This document shows, one piece after another, positions 1 through 10,419 of a stretch of DNA of 64,000 nt. The stretch is taken from positions 62,001 to 126,000 of the forward strand of contig CAKVBA010000001.1 of NCBI GenBank assembly GCA_934725305.1, given 5' to 3'. This DNA comes from an uncultured Parabacteroides sp. Lineage in GTDB: Bacteria; Bacteroidota; Bacteroidia; Bacteroidales; Tannerellaceae. Below the pieces are notes generated by a model that was not told where the DNA came from, made no database searches, and saw only the letters and a program-made list of their open reading frames with translations. The first letter of the stretch is position 1; each line of letters starts with the position of its first letter. The translations under genes and the position numbers were made by a program.

Positions 1-55
1 AGGCGTTGCCCCGGGCGATAGTGTATTGTAATAACGTCCTATGTAAAATGGATCA

Positions 56-1741
56 TTAAATCTTCTTTTCGATAACAGCCTGAACGACATTTAGAACATA
101 ATCGCCCAGTTTTTCACTTTCGCTAATCATATCCATATAATAGACACCATCTTGATATTGATACTGTTTATTATTGATATCCTCGAGATTGCGGATCTTT
201 AGCTGATTACGATAGTTGTTTATTTCATTCTCAATATTATACGAACGATTAATATCGTCACGAACCAGTTCCTGCTTGTGCAACAAGAAGTTCATACGGT
301 CCAACGCCTGACCAACCAAATCAAACATGTGGTCGATATGACGGTTCTGATCTTCCGTAAACTCAGACTTGAACTCGTTGCGACGCTTGATGCTTCGAGC
401 CATATTGTTACAAGAGTCTGCTATACTTTCGATTTCAGAGACCGCACGCAACATGACACGAATCTCTTCCTTACTTTCCGAACTCAAACGACCCTCGGAC
501 ACGGCTGTCAGGTAATTGGCAATTTCAACCTCCATACGGTCACTGATATTCTCATATTTTTCAATCCGGCTATAGATCTTCAAGAATGGCTCTTCGCTCT
601 TTTCATAGAACAGCTCCTTCACCATATTAAACATGCGAGAGGTGCGTTTGGCAAAAAGACAGATCTCTTTATGAGCTTGCAGGATAGACAATTCAGCGGT
701 TGACAACATACCACCGGTAATAAAACGCAGACGATATTCCTCGTCTTCGGCCTTCATCTTGATGAATGTACATACGGTCTTTTCAATCAGGTTGACAAAC
801 CAAATCATAATAAAGGTGTTACTAATATTGAAGGCCGTGTGGAAAGCAGCTAGCTTGAAAGATACCGCCACAGCCGGATCAGCCACCTTCATCACGTTGG
901 TCACAAACCAAGAGACGCCATCGGTAAAAGGATAAAAGAGCACCAACACCCATGCCACACCGAACACGTTGAACACCAAGTGGGCCAAGGCTGCCCGTCG
1001 CGCCTGTGTATTACCCGTCAAGGCCGCCAAATTGGCTGTAATTGTCGTACCAATGTTTTCACCCAACACCAGCGCCACACCCAGATGATAGTCTATCCAT
1101 CCGTTAGCACACATAATCAAGGTAATAGCCATGGTTGCGGCAGAGGCCTGCACAATCATGGTCAGTACGGCACCAATAAACAGGAAGAGGATGATAGAGA
1201 AAAATCCCATGTCGGTATAATTCTGTACGAAAGCCAGCATATCGGGATTGGCACTCAAGTCGGGCGCATTGACCTTCAGGTTTTGAAGACCCATGAAAAG
1301 GAATGAGAAACCAAAAATAAATTCACCTAACGATTTACGAGAACTCTTGCCCGAAAAGAACAGCGGAATAGCAAAGGCAAGCAGTGGAAGGGCAAAGGCT
1401 GCAATATCAATCTTAAAGCCTAAGGCGGAGATAATCCAAGCGGTGACGGTAGTACCAATATTGGCACCCATAATGACCCCGATGGATTGAGTCAATGTTA
1501 ATAATCCTGCATTCACGAAACTCACAACCATCACGGTGGTTGCTGATGAAGACTGAATAAGTGCAGTAATGAGCACACCTGTTAATACCCCAGTCACTCG
1601 GTTCGTTGTCATTGCAGTTAAGATCTTTCGCAACCTGTCACCGGCAAACTTCTGCAGCCCCTCACTCATGATTTTCATACCATATAAAAACAGAGCCAAT
1701 GAGCCAATCAAACGGAGAAAATCAAACAAAGAATAGTCCAT
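56..1741 (-). CDS. Na/Pi cotransporter family protein (PhoU-like tail)
   Basis: Predicted inner-membrane sodium/phosphate symporter of the NptA/PNaS family, 561 aa. The N-terminal two thirds is strongly hydrophobic and carries the family's duplicated motif: QSSSATT at about residues 63-69, and a degenerate second copy, QASAATM, near residue 197. The last about 215 residues are charged and helical, like the PhoU-type helical domain often fused to bacterial members. It is transcribed divergently from the nucleoside kinase gene; the two starts are only 88 bp apart. Substrate is inferred from the family; sodium dependence and phosphate specificity cannot be read from the sequence. Confidence 0.9.
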   Translation of the reverse strand: MDYSLFDFLRLIGSLALFLYGMKIMSEGLQKFAGDRLRKILTAMTTNRVTGVLTGVLITALIQSSSATTVMVVSFVNAGLLTLTQSIGVIMGANIGTTVTAWIISALGFKIDIAAFALPLLAFAIPLFFSGKSSRKSLGEFIFGFSFLFMGLQNLKVNAPDLSANPDMLAFVQNYTDMGFFSIILFLFIGAVLTMIVQASAATMAITLIMCANGWIDYHLGVALVLGENIGTTITANLAALTGNTQARRAALAHLVFNVFGVAWVLVLFYPFTDGVSWFVTNVMKVADPAVAVSFKLAAFHTAFNISNTFIMIWFVNLIEKTVCTFIKMKAEDEEYRLRFITGGMLSTAELSILQAHKEICLFAKRTSRMFNMVKELFYEKSEEPFLKIYSRIEKYENISDRMEVEIANYLTAVSEGRLSSESKEEIRVMLRAVSEIESIADSCNNMARSIKRRNEFKSEFTEDQNRHIDHMFDLVGQALDRMNFLLHKQELVRDDINRSYNIENEINNYRNQLKIRNLEDINNKQYQYQDGVYYMDMISESEKLGDYVLNVVQAVIEKKI

Positions 1742-1766
1742 TTAAAAGAAAATAAGTTTAAGTGGA

Positions 1767-1796
1767 TTGTATATCCGATTAATATTCCTAACTTTA
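1767..1796 (+). promoter_or_regulatory. Bacteroidetes-type promoter for the nucleoside kinase
   Basis: ATTG (-33) ends at 1769 and TAACTTTA (-7) lies at 1789-1796, with a 19-bp spacer. This fits the Bacteroidales consensus TTTG-N19/20-TAnnTTTG except for the last base. It leaves a leader of about 28 nt before the ATG at 1830 and argues against the TTG at 1767 as a start codon. Confidence 0.6.
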
Positions 1797-1829
1797 GAGG
1801 ACAAAAATAAATATAATAACCGAAATAAT

Positions 1830-3497
1830 ATGTCTGAAACAATAACAATTTTTTGCAAAAATAACAACATCTATAAAACCGTTCCCATCGGTTCTTCCTT
1901 ACAGGAAATATATGAAGCCGTAGGATCGCCGTTGGCCACACGTCCTATGAATGCTCAGGTAAACAACAAAACAGAAGGGCTCACCTATCGCTGCTGGCAG
2001 CCCAAAGATGTTGAGTTTATCGACTATTCCCAGTCTTCGGGCATGCGCACCTATGTGCGTTCGCTCTGCCATATCTTCTCGAAAGCCGTGCATGATATTC
2101 TACCCACATCGACTCTAAATCTGGAGCATCCGGTCTCCAAAGGATACTATTGTGTGATTCATAACGGAAAGTCTATCAGCGAAGAAACCGTCGGCAAGAT
2201 AAAGAAGCGTATGCAGGAAATCATCGATGCCGACCTGCCTTTCCACCTGAAGATGGTGCGCACCGAAGATGCCGTGAAACTGTTCAAAGAATATGGGCTA
2301 ACCGATAAAGCCCAGCTGATTGAAACGGCCGGCATGCCCTACACTACCTATTACGAGCTGGACGGATACATCAATTATTTCTATGGCTGTCTGACTCCTT
2401 CAACGGGCTACATCCATCTGTTCGACTTACAGCTGTATGCCGATGGTGTATTGCTGCGCATCCCTCAACGAAACAACCAGCAAGAGCTCGAGCCGGTGGT
2501 TCCTCAAGACAAGATGTTCGGTGCCTACAAAGAGCACCTGACCCTGCAACGCACGGTGGGATTAGACAATGTGGGCGACCTGAACCGTGCCATCGAAAAG
2601 GGCATGTCGCGCGAGGTCATCATGGTATCCGAGGCGGTGCAAGAAAAACAGGTAGCCAAAATTGCCGAAGAAATAGCCAACCGCTACAACGAGGGCGTAC
2701 GTGTTGTATTGATTGCCGGTCCGTCTTCGTCCGGAAAGACCACTTTTCGCAAGCGACTCGAGGTGCAGCTGATTACCAACCTGCTCTATCCTTTAGGCAT
2801 CTCTTTGGACGACTATTTCCTAAACCGCGAAGACACGCCTAAAGACGAAGAGGGCGAATATGACTTTGAATCGCTCTATGCGCTGGATCTGCCCTATTTC
2901 AACAACGACCTGAAGAAGCTGTTGGTCGGCGAAGAGATTGAGCTTCCTACGTTCAACTTCGAGACAGGTTCGCGCATCTATCGTGGCGAAAAGCTGAAGA
3001 TGAAGAAAAACTCGGTGCTGGTGATCGAAGGCATACATGCCTTAAATCCGGAACTGACCCAATTCATCGACGATCTGTATAAATACCGCATCTATGTATC
3101 GGTGCTGACCTCTATTTCACTGGACAATCATAACTGGATTCCGACAACCGACAACCGTCTGCTGCGCCGCATCATCCGCGACTACCAGTTCCGTGGCTAT
3201 TCGGCCGAAGACACCATCAACCGCTGGCCCAGTGTGCGCCGGGGCGAAGATAAATGGATCTTCCCCTATCAAGAGAATGCCGATGCTATGTTCAACAGTG
3301 CTATGTTGTATGAGCTGGCAGCTTTGCGCAAGTTTGCCGAGCCTATTCTGGCAGAAGTAAAAGAGAGTAGCCGGGCCAATGCTGAAGCCTATCGCCTATT
3401 GCGTTTCTTACGATATTTCAACTACATTCCCGTAGAGGCTTTGCCGGGCACCTCTTTGTTGAGAGAGTTCTTGGGCGGAGGCAGTTTCAGGTATTAA
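1830..3497 (+). CDS. Nucleoside (uridine) kinase family protein with N-terminal TGS-like region
   Basis: 555-aa predicted cytoplasmic kinase. The first about 60 residues resemble a TGS domain, the following region resembles the second additional domain of threonyl-tRNA synthetase, and the C-terminal half is a uridine kinase/phosphoribulokinase-type P-loop domain with Walker A GPSSSGKTT near residues 297-305. This architecture is known from Bacteroidetes and Clostridia proteins annotated as nucleoside kinase. The ATG at 1830 was chosen over an upstream TTG because a good promoter overlaps the longer frame. It stands alone: the 719-bp gap downstream holds a repeat and no gene. The phosphorylated substrate is inferred from the family. 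Confidence 0.85.
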   Translation: MSETITIFCKNNNIYKTVPIGSSLQEIYEAVGSPLATRPMNAQVNNKTEGLTYRCWQPKDVEFIDYSQSSGMRTYVRSLCHIFSKAVHDILPTSTLNLEHPVSKGYYCVIHNGKSISEETVGKIKKRMQEIIDADLPFHLKMVRTEDAVKLFKEYGLTDKAQLIETAGMPYTTYYELDGYINYFYGCLTPSTGYIHLFDLQLYADGVLLRIPQRNNQQELEPVVPQDKMFGAYKEHLTLQRTVGLDNVGDLNRAIEKGMSREVIMVSEAVQEKQVAKIAEEIANRYNEGVRVVLIAGPSSSGKTTFRKRLEVQLITNLLYPLGISLDDYFLNREDTPKDEEGEYDFESLYALDLPYFNNDLKKLLVGEEIELPTFNFETGSRIYRGEKLKMKKNSVLVIEGIHALNPELTQFIDDLYKYRIYVSVLTSISLDNHNWIPTTDNRLLRRIIRDYQFRGYSAEDTINRWPSVRRGEDKWIFPYQENADAMFNSAMLYELAALRKFAEPILAEVKESSRANAEAYRLLRFLRYFNYIPVEALPGTSLLREFLGGGSFRY

Positions 3498-3523
3498 AAA
3501 AAGCTCATGTGTCATTGCTCATA

Positions 3524-3863
3524 AAATACAATAACCAGGCAAGGATTCAAGAAGGTATTAATACGGTCAAAATCGACTAATCTATTTTCAGGAATTGGAT
3601 GCCTACTCCGTTTGAATTGGGTAGGCACCCAATCCGAACGGAGTGCCTACCCATTTTCAAAAAAGTCCCTACCCTTTTTTCAAAAAGTCTATACCCTTTT
3701 TCCAAAAACTCTATAGACCCTTGAAAAATAGCCAATAACCTCTTTTTAGATGGAGTTTAGACTGAAACAAACTTGCTCGCTAATCCCGACGAAATCACCA
3801 GTCGTTTCAAGCAAACTCAGCTACCCTTTTCACCAAATAATTACTCTGATAAATTACAATAAC
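3524..3863 (+). repeat. Dispersed intergenic element, copy 1 (340-bp core)
   Basis: The core begins with AAATACAATAAC (3524) and ends with AAATTACAATAAC (to 3863). Inside are about 22-bp degenerate units, including a near-perfect hairpin in which GGGTAGGCAC pairs with GTGCCTACCC, and the signature AGTCCCTACCC. Same orientation as copies 2 and 3. I see no terminal inverted repeats here, so this copy looks like a core without the outer arms. The rest of the 3498-4216 gap contains no recognisable gene; mraZ, usual in front of rsmH, is absent. Confidence 0.8.
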
Positions 3864-4098
3864 ACTATCGCTCCAAGGCGTTACCATTAGACTATGGAGC
3901 ACCGCCGTTACTCCGAACAAACATTTGACAAGCGTGATGTTTTCGTACCGAACAGCGGTATGTTTCACAAATCAGAAGAAAAGAGAAGAGCCACTCCTGC
4001 GACCTCCTTTCGCCAAGCCTTTAGCTAAAGAGCTGAAAATCCAAAAGTAATTAACCACCTGTTGAAAACTTTTCGTACTTTTATCTTACAAATATTAG

Positions 4099-4126
4099 TT
4101 GGTATTTTCGTAATTATGTACTTTTA
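4099..4126 (+). promoter_or_regulatory. Candidate promoter of the dcw cluster
   Basis: TTG at 4099-4101 and TACTTTTA at 4119-4126, with a 17-bp spacer, lie about 90 bp upstream of rsmH. The -7 box deviates from TAnnTTTG in its last base and the spacer is short, so this is only a candidate. No repeated TGGG-type MraZ boxes were seen. Confidence 0.3.
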
Positions 4127-4216
4127 CCCCGAAATAGGCTATAAGCCACTAACAAAGCGGTAAATCGCTTCATTGGGGAAAAGGAAGTTTAACAGAAATA
4201 GAGACAAAAAAGACGA

Positions 4217-5137
4217 ATGGAAGACAAAAGCGTTTGCTATCATGTACCGGTACTTCTTGAAGAAAGCCTAATGGGCTTGGACATACACCCATCAGGGACT
4301 TACGTAGATGTAACTTTTGGAGGAGGCGGACATTCCCGTGAAATCTTAAAGCAGCTGGGTGAAGAGGGCCATCTTTATGGCTTTGACCAAGACGCAGATG
4401 CCGAACAGAATGTGCCGGAAGACACTCGTTTTACCTTTGTCAGAAGCAATTTCCGCTATTTGTATAATTTCATGCGCTACCATGGCGAGCTGGAGCAGGT
4501 GGATGGACTTTTGGCCGACCTGGGTGTTTCTTCTCACCACTTCGATGACAAAGAGCGAGGTTTTTCATTCCGCTTCGAAGGTGCGCTGGACATGCGAATG
4601 AACACACGTGCCGGCCAAACTGCGGCGGATGTGCTGAACAACTATTCAGAAGAAAAATTGGCCAATGTGCTCTATCTATATGGCGAGCTGAAAGCGGCCC
4701 GCAAAATGGCAGCAGCCATTGTTCTCACTCGTGCGACCAAACCTTTTGAGACGATTGGAGACCTGCTGGACGCGATCAAGCCCTTTGTCGGCAAAGACAA
4801 GGAGAAGAAATTCCTGGCACAAGTGTTTCAGGCACTCCGCATCGAGGTGAACAACGAGATGCTGGCACTGAAAGAGATGTTGCGACAGACACGGCTTGTG
4901 CTGAAGCCGGGAGGACGACTGGTGGTCATCACCTATCACTCGCTGGAAGATCGCTTGGTAAAGAACTTCTTGAAGACAGGCAACTTTGAAGGAAAAGCCG
5001 AACAAGACTTTTTTGGCAACATAAAATCGCCCTTCAAGCTGATCAACAACAAAGTGATTGTTCCGTCGGACGAAGAGATTGAACGCAATCCACGCTCACG
5101 TAGCGCCAAACTGAGAATTGCTGAATTAGTAAAATAA
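4217..5137 (+). CDS. rsmH: 16S rRNA (cytosine(1402)-N4)-methyltransferase
   Basis: RsmH (MraW) methylates C1402 of 16S rRNA at N4 using S-adenosylmethionine. The 306-aa length is typical. The SAM-binding loop VTFGGGGHSREIL is near residues 31-43, LLADLGVSSHHFD near residue 100, and the C-terminal signature ITYHSLEDRLVKNF near 240. It is the first gene of the division/cell-wall cluster and is followed 8 bp later by the ftsL-like gene. In most Bacteroidetes mraZ precedes it; here it does not. A repeat-bearing intergenic region lies upstream instead. Confidence 0.97.
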   Translation: MEDKSVCYHVPVLLEESLMGLDIHPSGTYVDVTFGGGGHSREILKQLGEEGHLYGFDQDADAEQNVPEDTRFTFVRSNFRYLYNFMRYHGELEQVDGLLADLGVSSHHFDDKERGFSFRFEGALDMRMNTRAGQTAADVLNNYSEEKLANVLYLYGELKAARKMAAAIVLTRATKPFETIGDLLDAIKPFVGKDKEKKFLAQVFQALRIEVNNEMLALKEMLRQTRLVLKPGGRLVVITYHSLEDRLVKNFLKTGNFEGKAEQDFFGNIKSPFKLINNKVIVPSDEEIERNPRSRSAKLRIAELVK

Positions 5138-5145
5138 GTAGTTTC

Positions 5146-5496
5146 ATGGAAGAGGAGAAGCAACAGAAAAATACAAAGAAAGAAAAGCGACTTTCTTTGT
5201 TATACATATTGGGTGGCGGTATTCTAAAAGAGGACTACATCGTCAAGCATACTCGCATGATTGTGCTGGTAGTGATCTTGCTGTTCTTCTTTATCGGAAA
5301 CCGTTATACCTGTATGCAGAAACTGCGCGAGATAGACCGCTTGCAACAGAAATTACGGGATGTGCGCTTTGAAGCCCTGTCTATCTCCTCCGAACTGACC
5401 GGCCATAGCCGCCAGTCACAAATAGAATCGCTGATCGAAGAACAAGGTATTGATCTGGAGGCAGCAAAAACGCCCCCATACGAATTGTATAAATAG
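5146..5496 (+). CDS. ftsL: FtsL-like cell division protein
   Basis: Small bitopic membrane protein of 116 aa. It has a basic cytoplasmic N-terminus of about 35 residues, one transmembrane helix at about 38-53, then a short periplasmic coiled-coil (RLQQKLRDVRFEALS). This topology and its place between rsmH and ftsI are those of FtsL, which with FtsQ and FtsB forms the divisome complex that activates FtsW/FtsI. Sequence conservation in FtsL is low, so the assignment rests mainly on topology and synteny. It is separated from ftsI by 2 bp. Confidence 0.8.
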   Translation: MEEEKQQKNTKKEKRLSLLYILGGGILKEDYIVKHTRMIVLVVILLFFFIGNRYTCMQKLREIDRLQQKLRDVRFEALSISSELTGHSRQSQIESLIEEQGIDLEAAKTPPYELYK

Positions 5497-5498
5497 AT

Positions 5499-7667
5499 AT
5501 GTCAACTGAAAACGAGCCGAAAGATAACATGCCTAAAGGTGGCCGGATTCTGACCTGCTACTCTTTCGTTGTAGCCCTATTGGGATTAGTGGCTATAGGG
5601 ATTGTTGTATGCACACTCAACACGGCCTTCGTTGAAAAAGAGAAATGGCTCAAGGTTGATAAGGAACAGAAAAAGCCCAGCCGCCTGGTTTTGGCAGGCC
5701 GCGGCAACATCTATTCGTCGGACATGAGACTGATGGCGACCAGTGTGCCCCGCTATTATATGTATATCGACTTCCGGGCAAACGGTTTCAATGTGGATAC
5801 CTTTAAGCATTCCAAAAACAACGGCATCGATTCGCTCGCTTTCAAACTGTCTAAGAAGCTAAAGAATCGTACACCGGCCGGATACAAGGCATATCTGTTG
5901 AGCGGATTACGGAGCAAAAGTCGCCAATTCCCCATCTACGAGGGACGTGTTTCCTATTCCGACCTGAAAGAGATACGCAAATATCCCTTCCTTCGACTCA
6001 ACAGCAACAAGAGCGGATTCTACACCAAAGAGATGGTGCAGCGACAGAAGCCTTTCGGCTCGCTGGCATCGCGAACCATTGGTGACATCTATGGCGAAAT
6101 AGAGAAGGACGGATCGACGAAGGGTAAAAACGGTTTGGAGCTACAATACGACTCTCTGCTAAGAGGTCAAGCCGGACTGAGTGCCGTGCGCCGCGTGGCC
6201 GGAACCTGGACAAACATCATCGAAGTGGAACCGGTGGATGGCATGGATATACGCACCACTATTGACATCAACATACAGGATATCACCGAAAAATCGTTGG
6301 TGGATATGCTGAAATCGATTGACGCCGAATCGGGTACCGCAGTCGTTATGGAAACGGCAACCGGAGAAATCAAGGCCATCACCAACATGGGGCGTATCCG
6401 CGAGGGCGAATATGCCGAGACCAAAAACCATGCCGTGGCCGACGAAATTGAACCCGGCTCCACCTTTAAGGTGGCCTCAATCATGGTGGCACTGGAAGAC
6501 GGTGTCTGTCAACCGGGCGACACGGTTGATGTGGGTAACGGTATCTTCATGTATAAGGGAGCACGCATGACCGACCACAACAAACATCGTGGCGGTTACA
6601 AAAAGATTACCGTCGCTCAAGCCATCTGGTATTCATCCAATATTGGTGTGGCTAAGACTATCCTGAAGGGATATGCCAACAACCCCACCAAGTTTGTAGA
6701 AGGTCTGTATCGCATCGGCATGAATGCCGATCTGCACTTAGAGATTCCGGGTGCAGGTAAAGCCAAGATTCGCAGACCCGACGACACACTGCGCTACTGG
6801 TCAAAAACCACATTGCCCTGGATGTCGTTTGGCTATGAGACACAGATTCCGCCAATCAATACGCTGACCTTCTTCAACGCGATTGCCAATAACGGAAAGA
6901 TGGTGAGACCGATGTTTACCAAAGAGATCCTGCAGAATGGCAAGACCGTTGAACGGTTCTCGACCGAAGTGATCAAGTCGTCAATCTGTTCAGACCATAC
7001 GCTGGAGATTGTTAAAGAGATGCTGCTGGGCGTGGTAGAACAGGGAACCGGCAAGGCAGTACATTCTGACATTGTGAGAATTGCCGGAAAGACCGGTACG
7101 GCACAGATTGCCACCGGCGGTGTTTATCGCACCAGTGGCCATCAGGTTTCTTTCTGTGGATACTTCCCGGCCGAAGCGCCACGATATAGCTGTATTGTCG
7201 TGATCAGACGCCCACGTATCGGCTACCCTTCCGGTGGTAGCATGTCGGGCGGTGTGGTAAAGGCCATTGCCGAGAAGATCTATGCCAGCCATACCAGCCA
7301 CAAACTCGACGATATGGAGCGAGACTCCACGGCCGTGATGCTGCCGAGAACCAAGGGCGGAGACGCAGAGGCTCTGACGCACGTGCTGAAAGAGTTGAAC
7401 ATCAGAGCCAACACAGACAGCATAGAGACTCAATGGGTGAAATCATCCATTGACACCATATATAATGGATTACGTATCGAAGATGTGACTATCCGAGAGG
7501 GACTGGTTCCCAAAGTAATAGGTATGGGAGCAAAAGACGCCGTCTTCCTGCTGGAACAGGTCGGCCTCAGAGTCTCCTTGTCTGGCATGGGACGCGTAAC
7601 CAGCCAAAGTATTCCGCCTGGACACCGTGTATCCAGAGGACAAACTATTTTATTAACATTGAAGTGA
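5499..7667 (+). CDS. ftsI: Division-specific penicillin-binding protein (transpeptidase) with PASTA tail
   Basis: Class B PBP that cross-links septal peptidoglycan, 722 aa. A single N-terminal membrane anchor lies at about residues 22-43, followed by a dimerisation domain and the transpeptidase domain. The active-site motifs are S321-T-F-K324 (SxxK), SSN near 379 and K531-T-G533 (KTG). The last about 55 residues form a PASTA-like domain ([17 protein letters not shown]), as in many Bacteroidetes and Gram-positive division PBPs. The stop overlaps the murE start by one base (TGATG), which suggests translational coupling. Confidence 0.95.
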   Translation: MSTENEPKDNMPKGGRILTCYSFVVALLGLVAIGIVVCTLNTAFVEKEKWLKVDKEQKKPSRLVLAGRGNIYSSDMRLMATSVPRYYMYIDFRANGFNVDTFKHSKNNGIDSLAFKLSKKLKNRTPAGYKAYLLSGLRSKSRQFPIYEGRVSYSDLKEIRKYPFLRLNSNKSGFYTKEMVQRQKPFGSLASRTIGDIYGEIEKDGSTKGKNGLELQYDSLLRGQAGLSAVRRVAGTWTNIIEVEPVDGMDIRTTIDINIQDITEKSLVDMLKSIDAESGTAVVMETATGEIKAITNMGRIREGEYAETKNHAVADEIEPGSTFKVASIMVALEDGVCQPGDTVDVGNGIFMYKGARMTDHNKHRGGYKKITVAQAIWYSSNIGVAKTILKGYANNPTKFVEGLYRIGMNADLHLEIPGAGKAKIRRPDDTLRYWSKTTLPWMSFGYETQIPPINTLTFFNAIANNGKMVRPMFTKEILQNGKTVERFSTEVIKSSICSDHTLEIVKEMLLGVVEQGTGKAVHSDIVRIAGKTGTAQIATGGVYRTSGHQVSFCGYFPAEAPRYSCIVVIRRPRIGYPSGGSMSGGVVKAIAEKIYASHTSHKLDDMERDSTAVMLPRTKGGDAEALTHVLKELNIRANTDSIETQWVKSSIDTIYNGLRIEDVTIREGLVPKVIGMGAKDAVFLLEQVGLRVSLSGMGRVTSQSIPPGHRVSRGQTILLTLK

Positions 7668-9127
7668 TGAAACTGAAAGATTTAATAGGAATTTTGGATG
7701 CCTCACCCGTGCAAGAGCCGGAGGTCGAGATTACAGGTATCCAGTCTGATTCTCGCAAAATAGAAAAAGGAAACCTGTTCGTGGCTGTCAGAGGTACCGC
7801 TGTGGACGGGCATGACTATATAGAGGGCGCCATCAAGAAAGGTGCTGCAGCCATTGTCTGCGAAGAGACGCCAACACTGCCTGAAGAGCTCTTGGCTGCT
7901 TGCCATCCGCTCTTTATCCGGGTAAAAGACTCGGCAGATGCCTTGGGAAAACTGATGTCGCAATGGTTTGGAAACCCTTCAGACCAACTGGTATTGGTGG
8001 GCGTAACCGGCACCAACGGCAAGACAACCATTGCCACCCTGCTGTATGAGATGTTTCGCAAGATGGGGCACAAAGTGGGACTGATCTCAACCGTATGCAA
8101 CTATATCGACGGTGAGGCTATCCCAACGGATCACACCACGCCCGACCCAATCACTCTGCATACTCTGATGAACCAGATGGTAGAAGCCGGCTGTGAATAT
8201 GCCTTCATGGAGGTCAGCTCGCATGCTGTGGATCAGAAACGTATCAGCGGCCTCTCGTTCAATGGTGGCATCTTCACCAATTTGACCCGCGATCACCTTG
8301 ATTATCACAAGACCGTAGAGAACTACCTAAAGGCCAAGAAAAGCTTCTTTGACCAGCTGCCCGCCCAGGCATTTGCCTTGACCAATGCCGATGACAAATC
8401 GGGCTTGGTGATGCTACAGAATACAAAGGCCAAAAAGCTGACCTATTCATTACGCTCACTGGCAGACTTCAAGGGAAAGATCTTGGAATCGCACTTTGAA
8501 GGCACAGAGCTGCTTATCAACAACCGGGAGTTGTTTGTCAACTTCGTCGGACGATTCAATGCCTATAACCTGCTGGCGGTGTATGGCGCTGCCGTCTCAT
8601 TGGGCAAAGACCCCGAAGAGGTGTTGGTGGTATTAAGCTCGCTCCATCCTGTATCGGGACGCTTCCAGACCCTTCAATCACCGAAAGGCTTCACTGCCAT
8701 TATTGATTATGCCCACACACCGGATGCGCTGGTGAATGTGCTCAATACCATCCAAGAGGTGCTGAATGGCAGAGGGCAGATAATCACGGTGGTAGGATGC
8801 GGCGGCAACCGAGACAAAGGGAAACGCCCCATCATGGCCAAAGAGGCAAGCCGCTTGAGCGACAAATTGATATTGACCTCGGACAATCCTCGCATGGAAG
8901 ATCCCGAGGCCATCATTCAAGATATGGTAGCCGGACTGACCCCAGCCGATAAAGAGCATACGCTGACGATTACCGACCGCAAGATGGCCATCAAAACGGC
9001 CGTGATGCTGGCGCAAAAGGGCGACATTATCTTAGTGGCAGGCAAGGGACACGAGAACTACCAGGATATACAAGGAGTGAAACATCATTTTGATGACCGC
9101 GAAATAGTATGGGAGCTTATTAAATAA
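7667..9127 (+). CDS. murE: UDP-MurNAc-L-Ala-D-Glu:meso-diaminopimelate ligase
   Basis: Mur ligase adding the third stem-peptide residue to the peptidoglycan precursor, 486 aa. The ATP-binding loop GTNGKTT is near residues 115-121. The amino-acid-recognition motif DNPR (406-409) is the form associated with meso-DAP rather than lysine, so DAP-type peptidoglycan is inferred. The ATG at 7667, overlapping the ftsI stop, is preferred to the GTG one codon upstream. It sits in the dcw operon between ftsI and mraY. Confidence 0.96.
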   Translation: MKLKDLIGILDASPVQEPEVEITGIQSDSRKIEKGNLFVAVRGTAVDGHDYIEGAIKKGAAAIVCEETPTLPEELLAACHPLFIRVKDSADALGKLMSQWFGNPSDQLVLVGVTGTNGKTTIATLLYEMFRKMGHKVGLISTVCNYIDGEAIPTDHTTPDPITLHTLMNQMVEAGCEYAFMEVSSHAVDQKRISGLSFNGGIFTNLTRDHLDYHKTVENYLKAKKSFFDQLPAQAFALTNADDKSGLVMLQNTKAKKLTYSLRSLADFKGKILESHFEGTELLINNRELFVNFVGRFNAYNLLAVYGAAVSLGKDPEEVLVVLSSLHPVSGRFQTLQSPKGFTAIIDYAHTPDALVNVLNTIQEVLNGRGQIITVVGCGGNRDKGKRPIMAKEASRLSDKLILTSDNPRMEDPEAIIQDMVAGLTPADKEHTLTITDRKMAIKTAVMLAQKGDIILVAGKGHENYQDIQGVKHHFDDREIVWELIK

Positions 9128-9155
9128 TTGTCAATTATAAAAACGGAGTTTTTTC

Positions 9156-10415
9156 ATGTTATATTATCTATTTAACTATTTGGATCAACTGGACTTTCCG
9201 GGAGCAGGCATGTTTAAGTATGTCTCTTTCAGATCGGGTCTGGCTCTGATCTTATCTTTATTTATCTCCACTGCCATCGGACGTCGCATCATCGACCGAC
9301 TTCAGATGCTGCAAATCGGTGAGGCCATACGAAACCTTGGATTAGAAGGACAGATGAGCAAAAAAGGTACACCCACCATGGGCGGTATCATCATCATCAT
9401 TGCCATACTGATTCCGACCTTGCTCTGTGCCAAATTGACAAATGTCTATTTGATATTAATGATCATCACTACATTATGGTTGGGCGCTTTGGGCTTTGCC
9501 GACGACTATATCAAGGTGTTCAAGAAGAACAAAGAGGGCATGCACGGACGGTTCAAGATTGTGGGTCAGCTGGGACTGGGCCTGATTGTGGGTCTGGTGC
9601 TCTTTCTCAGTCCGGATGTCGTGATCCAAGAGAATATGGAGGTACGCCACGACAACGTGATTGAAGAGGTGCGATTCCACACCGAAGAGACCAAATCGAC
9701 CAAGACAACCATTCCGTTTGTAAAGAACAACAACTTCGACTACGCCAATCTTGTCAGCTGGGCAGGCGACTACAAAGACGAGGCAGCCTGGCTACTGTTT
9801 GTGCTGATGGTGGTCTTCGTTGTAACAGCCGTTTCCAACGGAGCCAACATGACTGACGGACTGGATGGATTGGCAGCAGGAAGTTCGGCTATCATCGGAG
9901 TGGCCTTAGGCATATTGGCCTATATGTCGTCCCACTTCCAGTTTGCCTCGTTCCTGAACATCATGTTCATCCCGGGAGCCGAAGAGCTGGTGGTCTTTGC
10001 GGCAGCCTTTATCGGTGCAACGGTGGGCTTCCTGTGGTATAATGCCTATCCGGCTCAAGTGTTTATGGGCGATACCGGCAGCTTGACCCTGGGCGGTATC
10101 ATCGCAGTGTTTGCCATCATCATCCGCAAGGAGCTGTTGATTCCTATCCTGTGCGGAATCTTTTTAGTTGAGAATATCTCTGTCATGCTGCAAGTGGCCT
10201 ACTTTAAATATACCAAGAAGAAATATGGCGAGGGACGACGCATCTTCAAGATGGCTCCGCTGCACCACCATTTTCAGAAACCGGGCAATGCAGGTATTCA
10301 GGCATTGATACAGAAGCCATATAATGTGGTACCCGAATCCAAAATCGTAATCCGTTTTTGGCTGATTGGCATTATATTGGCTGTTATTACAATTGTTACG
10401 CTTAAAATGAGATAA
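9156..10415 (+). CDS. mraY: Phospho-MurNAc-pentapeptide transferase
   Basis: Integral membrane enzyme that makes lipid I from UDP-MurNAc-pentapeptide and undecaprenyl phosphate; 419 aa with about ten predicted membrane helices. Conserved motifs: GTPTMGG near 70, the catalytic Asp pair in FADDYIKV near 114, [12 protein letters not shown] near 231, and the C-terminal cytoplasmic APLHHHFQ. A hydrophilic insert at about residues 155-195 makes it longer than the roughly 360-aa E. coli protein; this is common in Bacteroidetes. It follows murE by 28 bp and precedes murD by 4 bp. Confidence 0.97.
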   Translation: MLYYLFNYLDQLDFPGAGMFKYVSFRSGLALILSLFISTAIGRRIIDRLQMLQIGEAIRNLGLEGQMSKKGTPTMGGIIIIIAILIPTLLCAKLTNVYLILMIITTLWLGALGFADDYIKVFKKNKEGMHGRFKIVGQLGLGLIVGLVLFLSPDVVIQENMEVRHDNVIEEVRFHTEETKSTKTTIPFVKNNNFDYANLVSWAGDYKDEAAWLLFVLMVVFVVTAVSNGANMTDGLDGLAAGSSAIIGVALGILAYMSSHFQFASFLNIMFIPGAEELVVFAAAFIGATVGFLWYNAYPAQVFMGDTGSLTLGGIIAVFAIIIRKELLIPILCGIFLVENISVMLQVAYFKYTKKKYGEGRRIFKMAPLHHHFQKPGNAGIQALIQKPYNVVPESKIVIRFWLIGIILAVITIVTLKMR

Positions 10416-10419
10416 GAAG

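Noticed and set aside
278..703. 141-aa + strand frame opposite the Na/Pi cotransporter
   Set aside because: Shadow frame of a convincing gene; no family features.
3524..3863. CRISPR-like spacing of repeated units
   Set aside because: Units are degenerate and contiguous, with no unique spacers and no cas genes.
3930..4050. Decayed mraZ before rsmH
   Set aside because: Frames in this stretch show no MraZ-like (SpoVT/AbrB-type) pattern; a remnant cannot be claimed.
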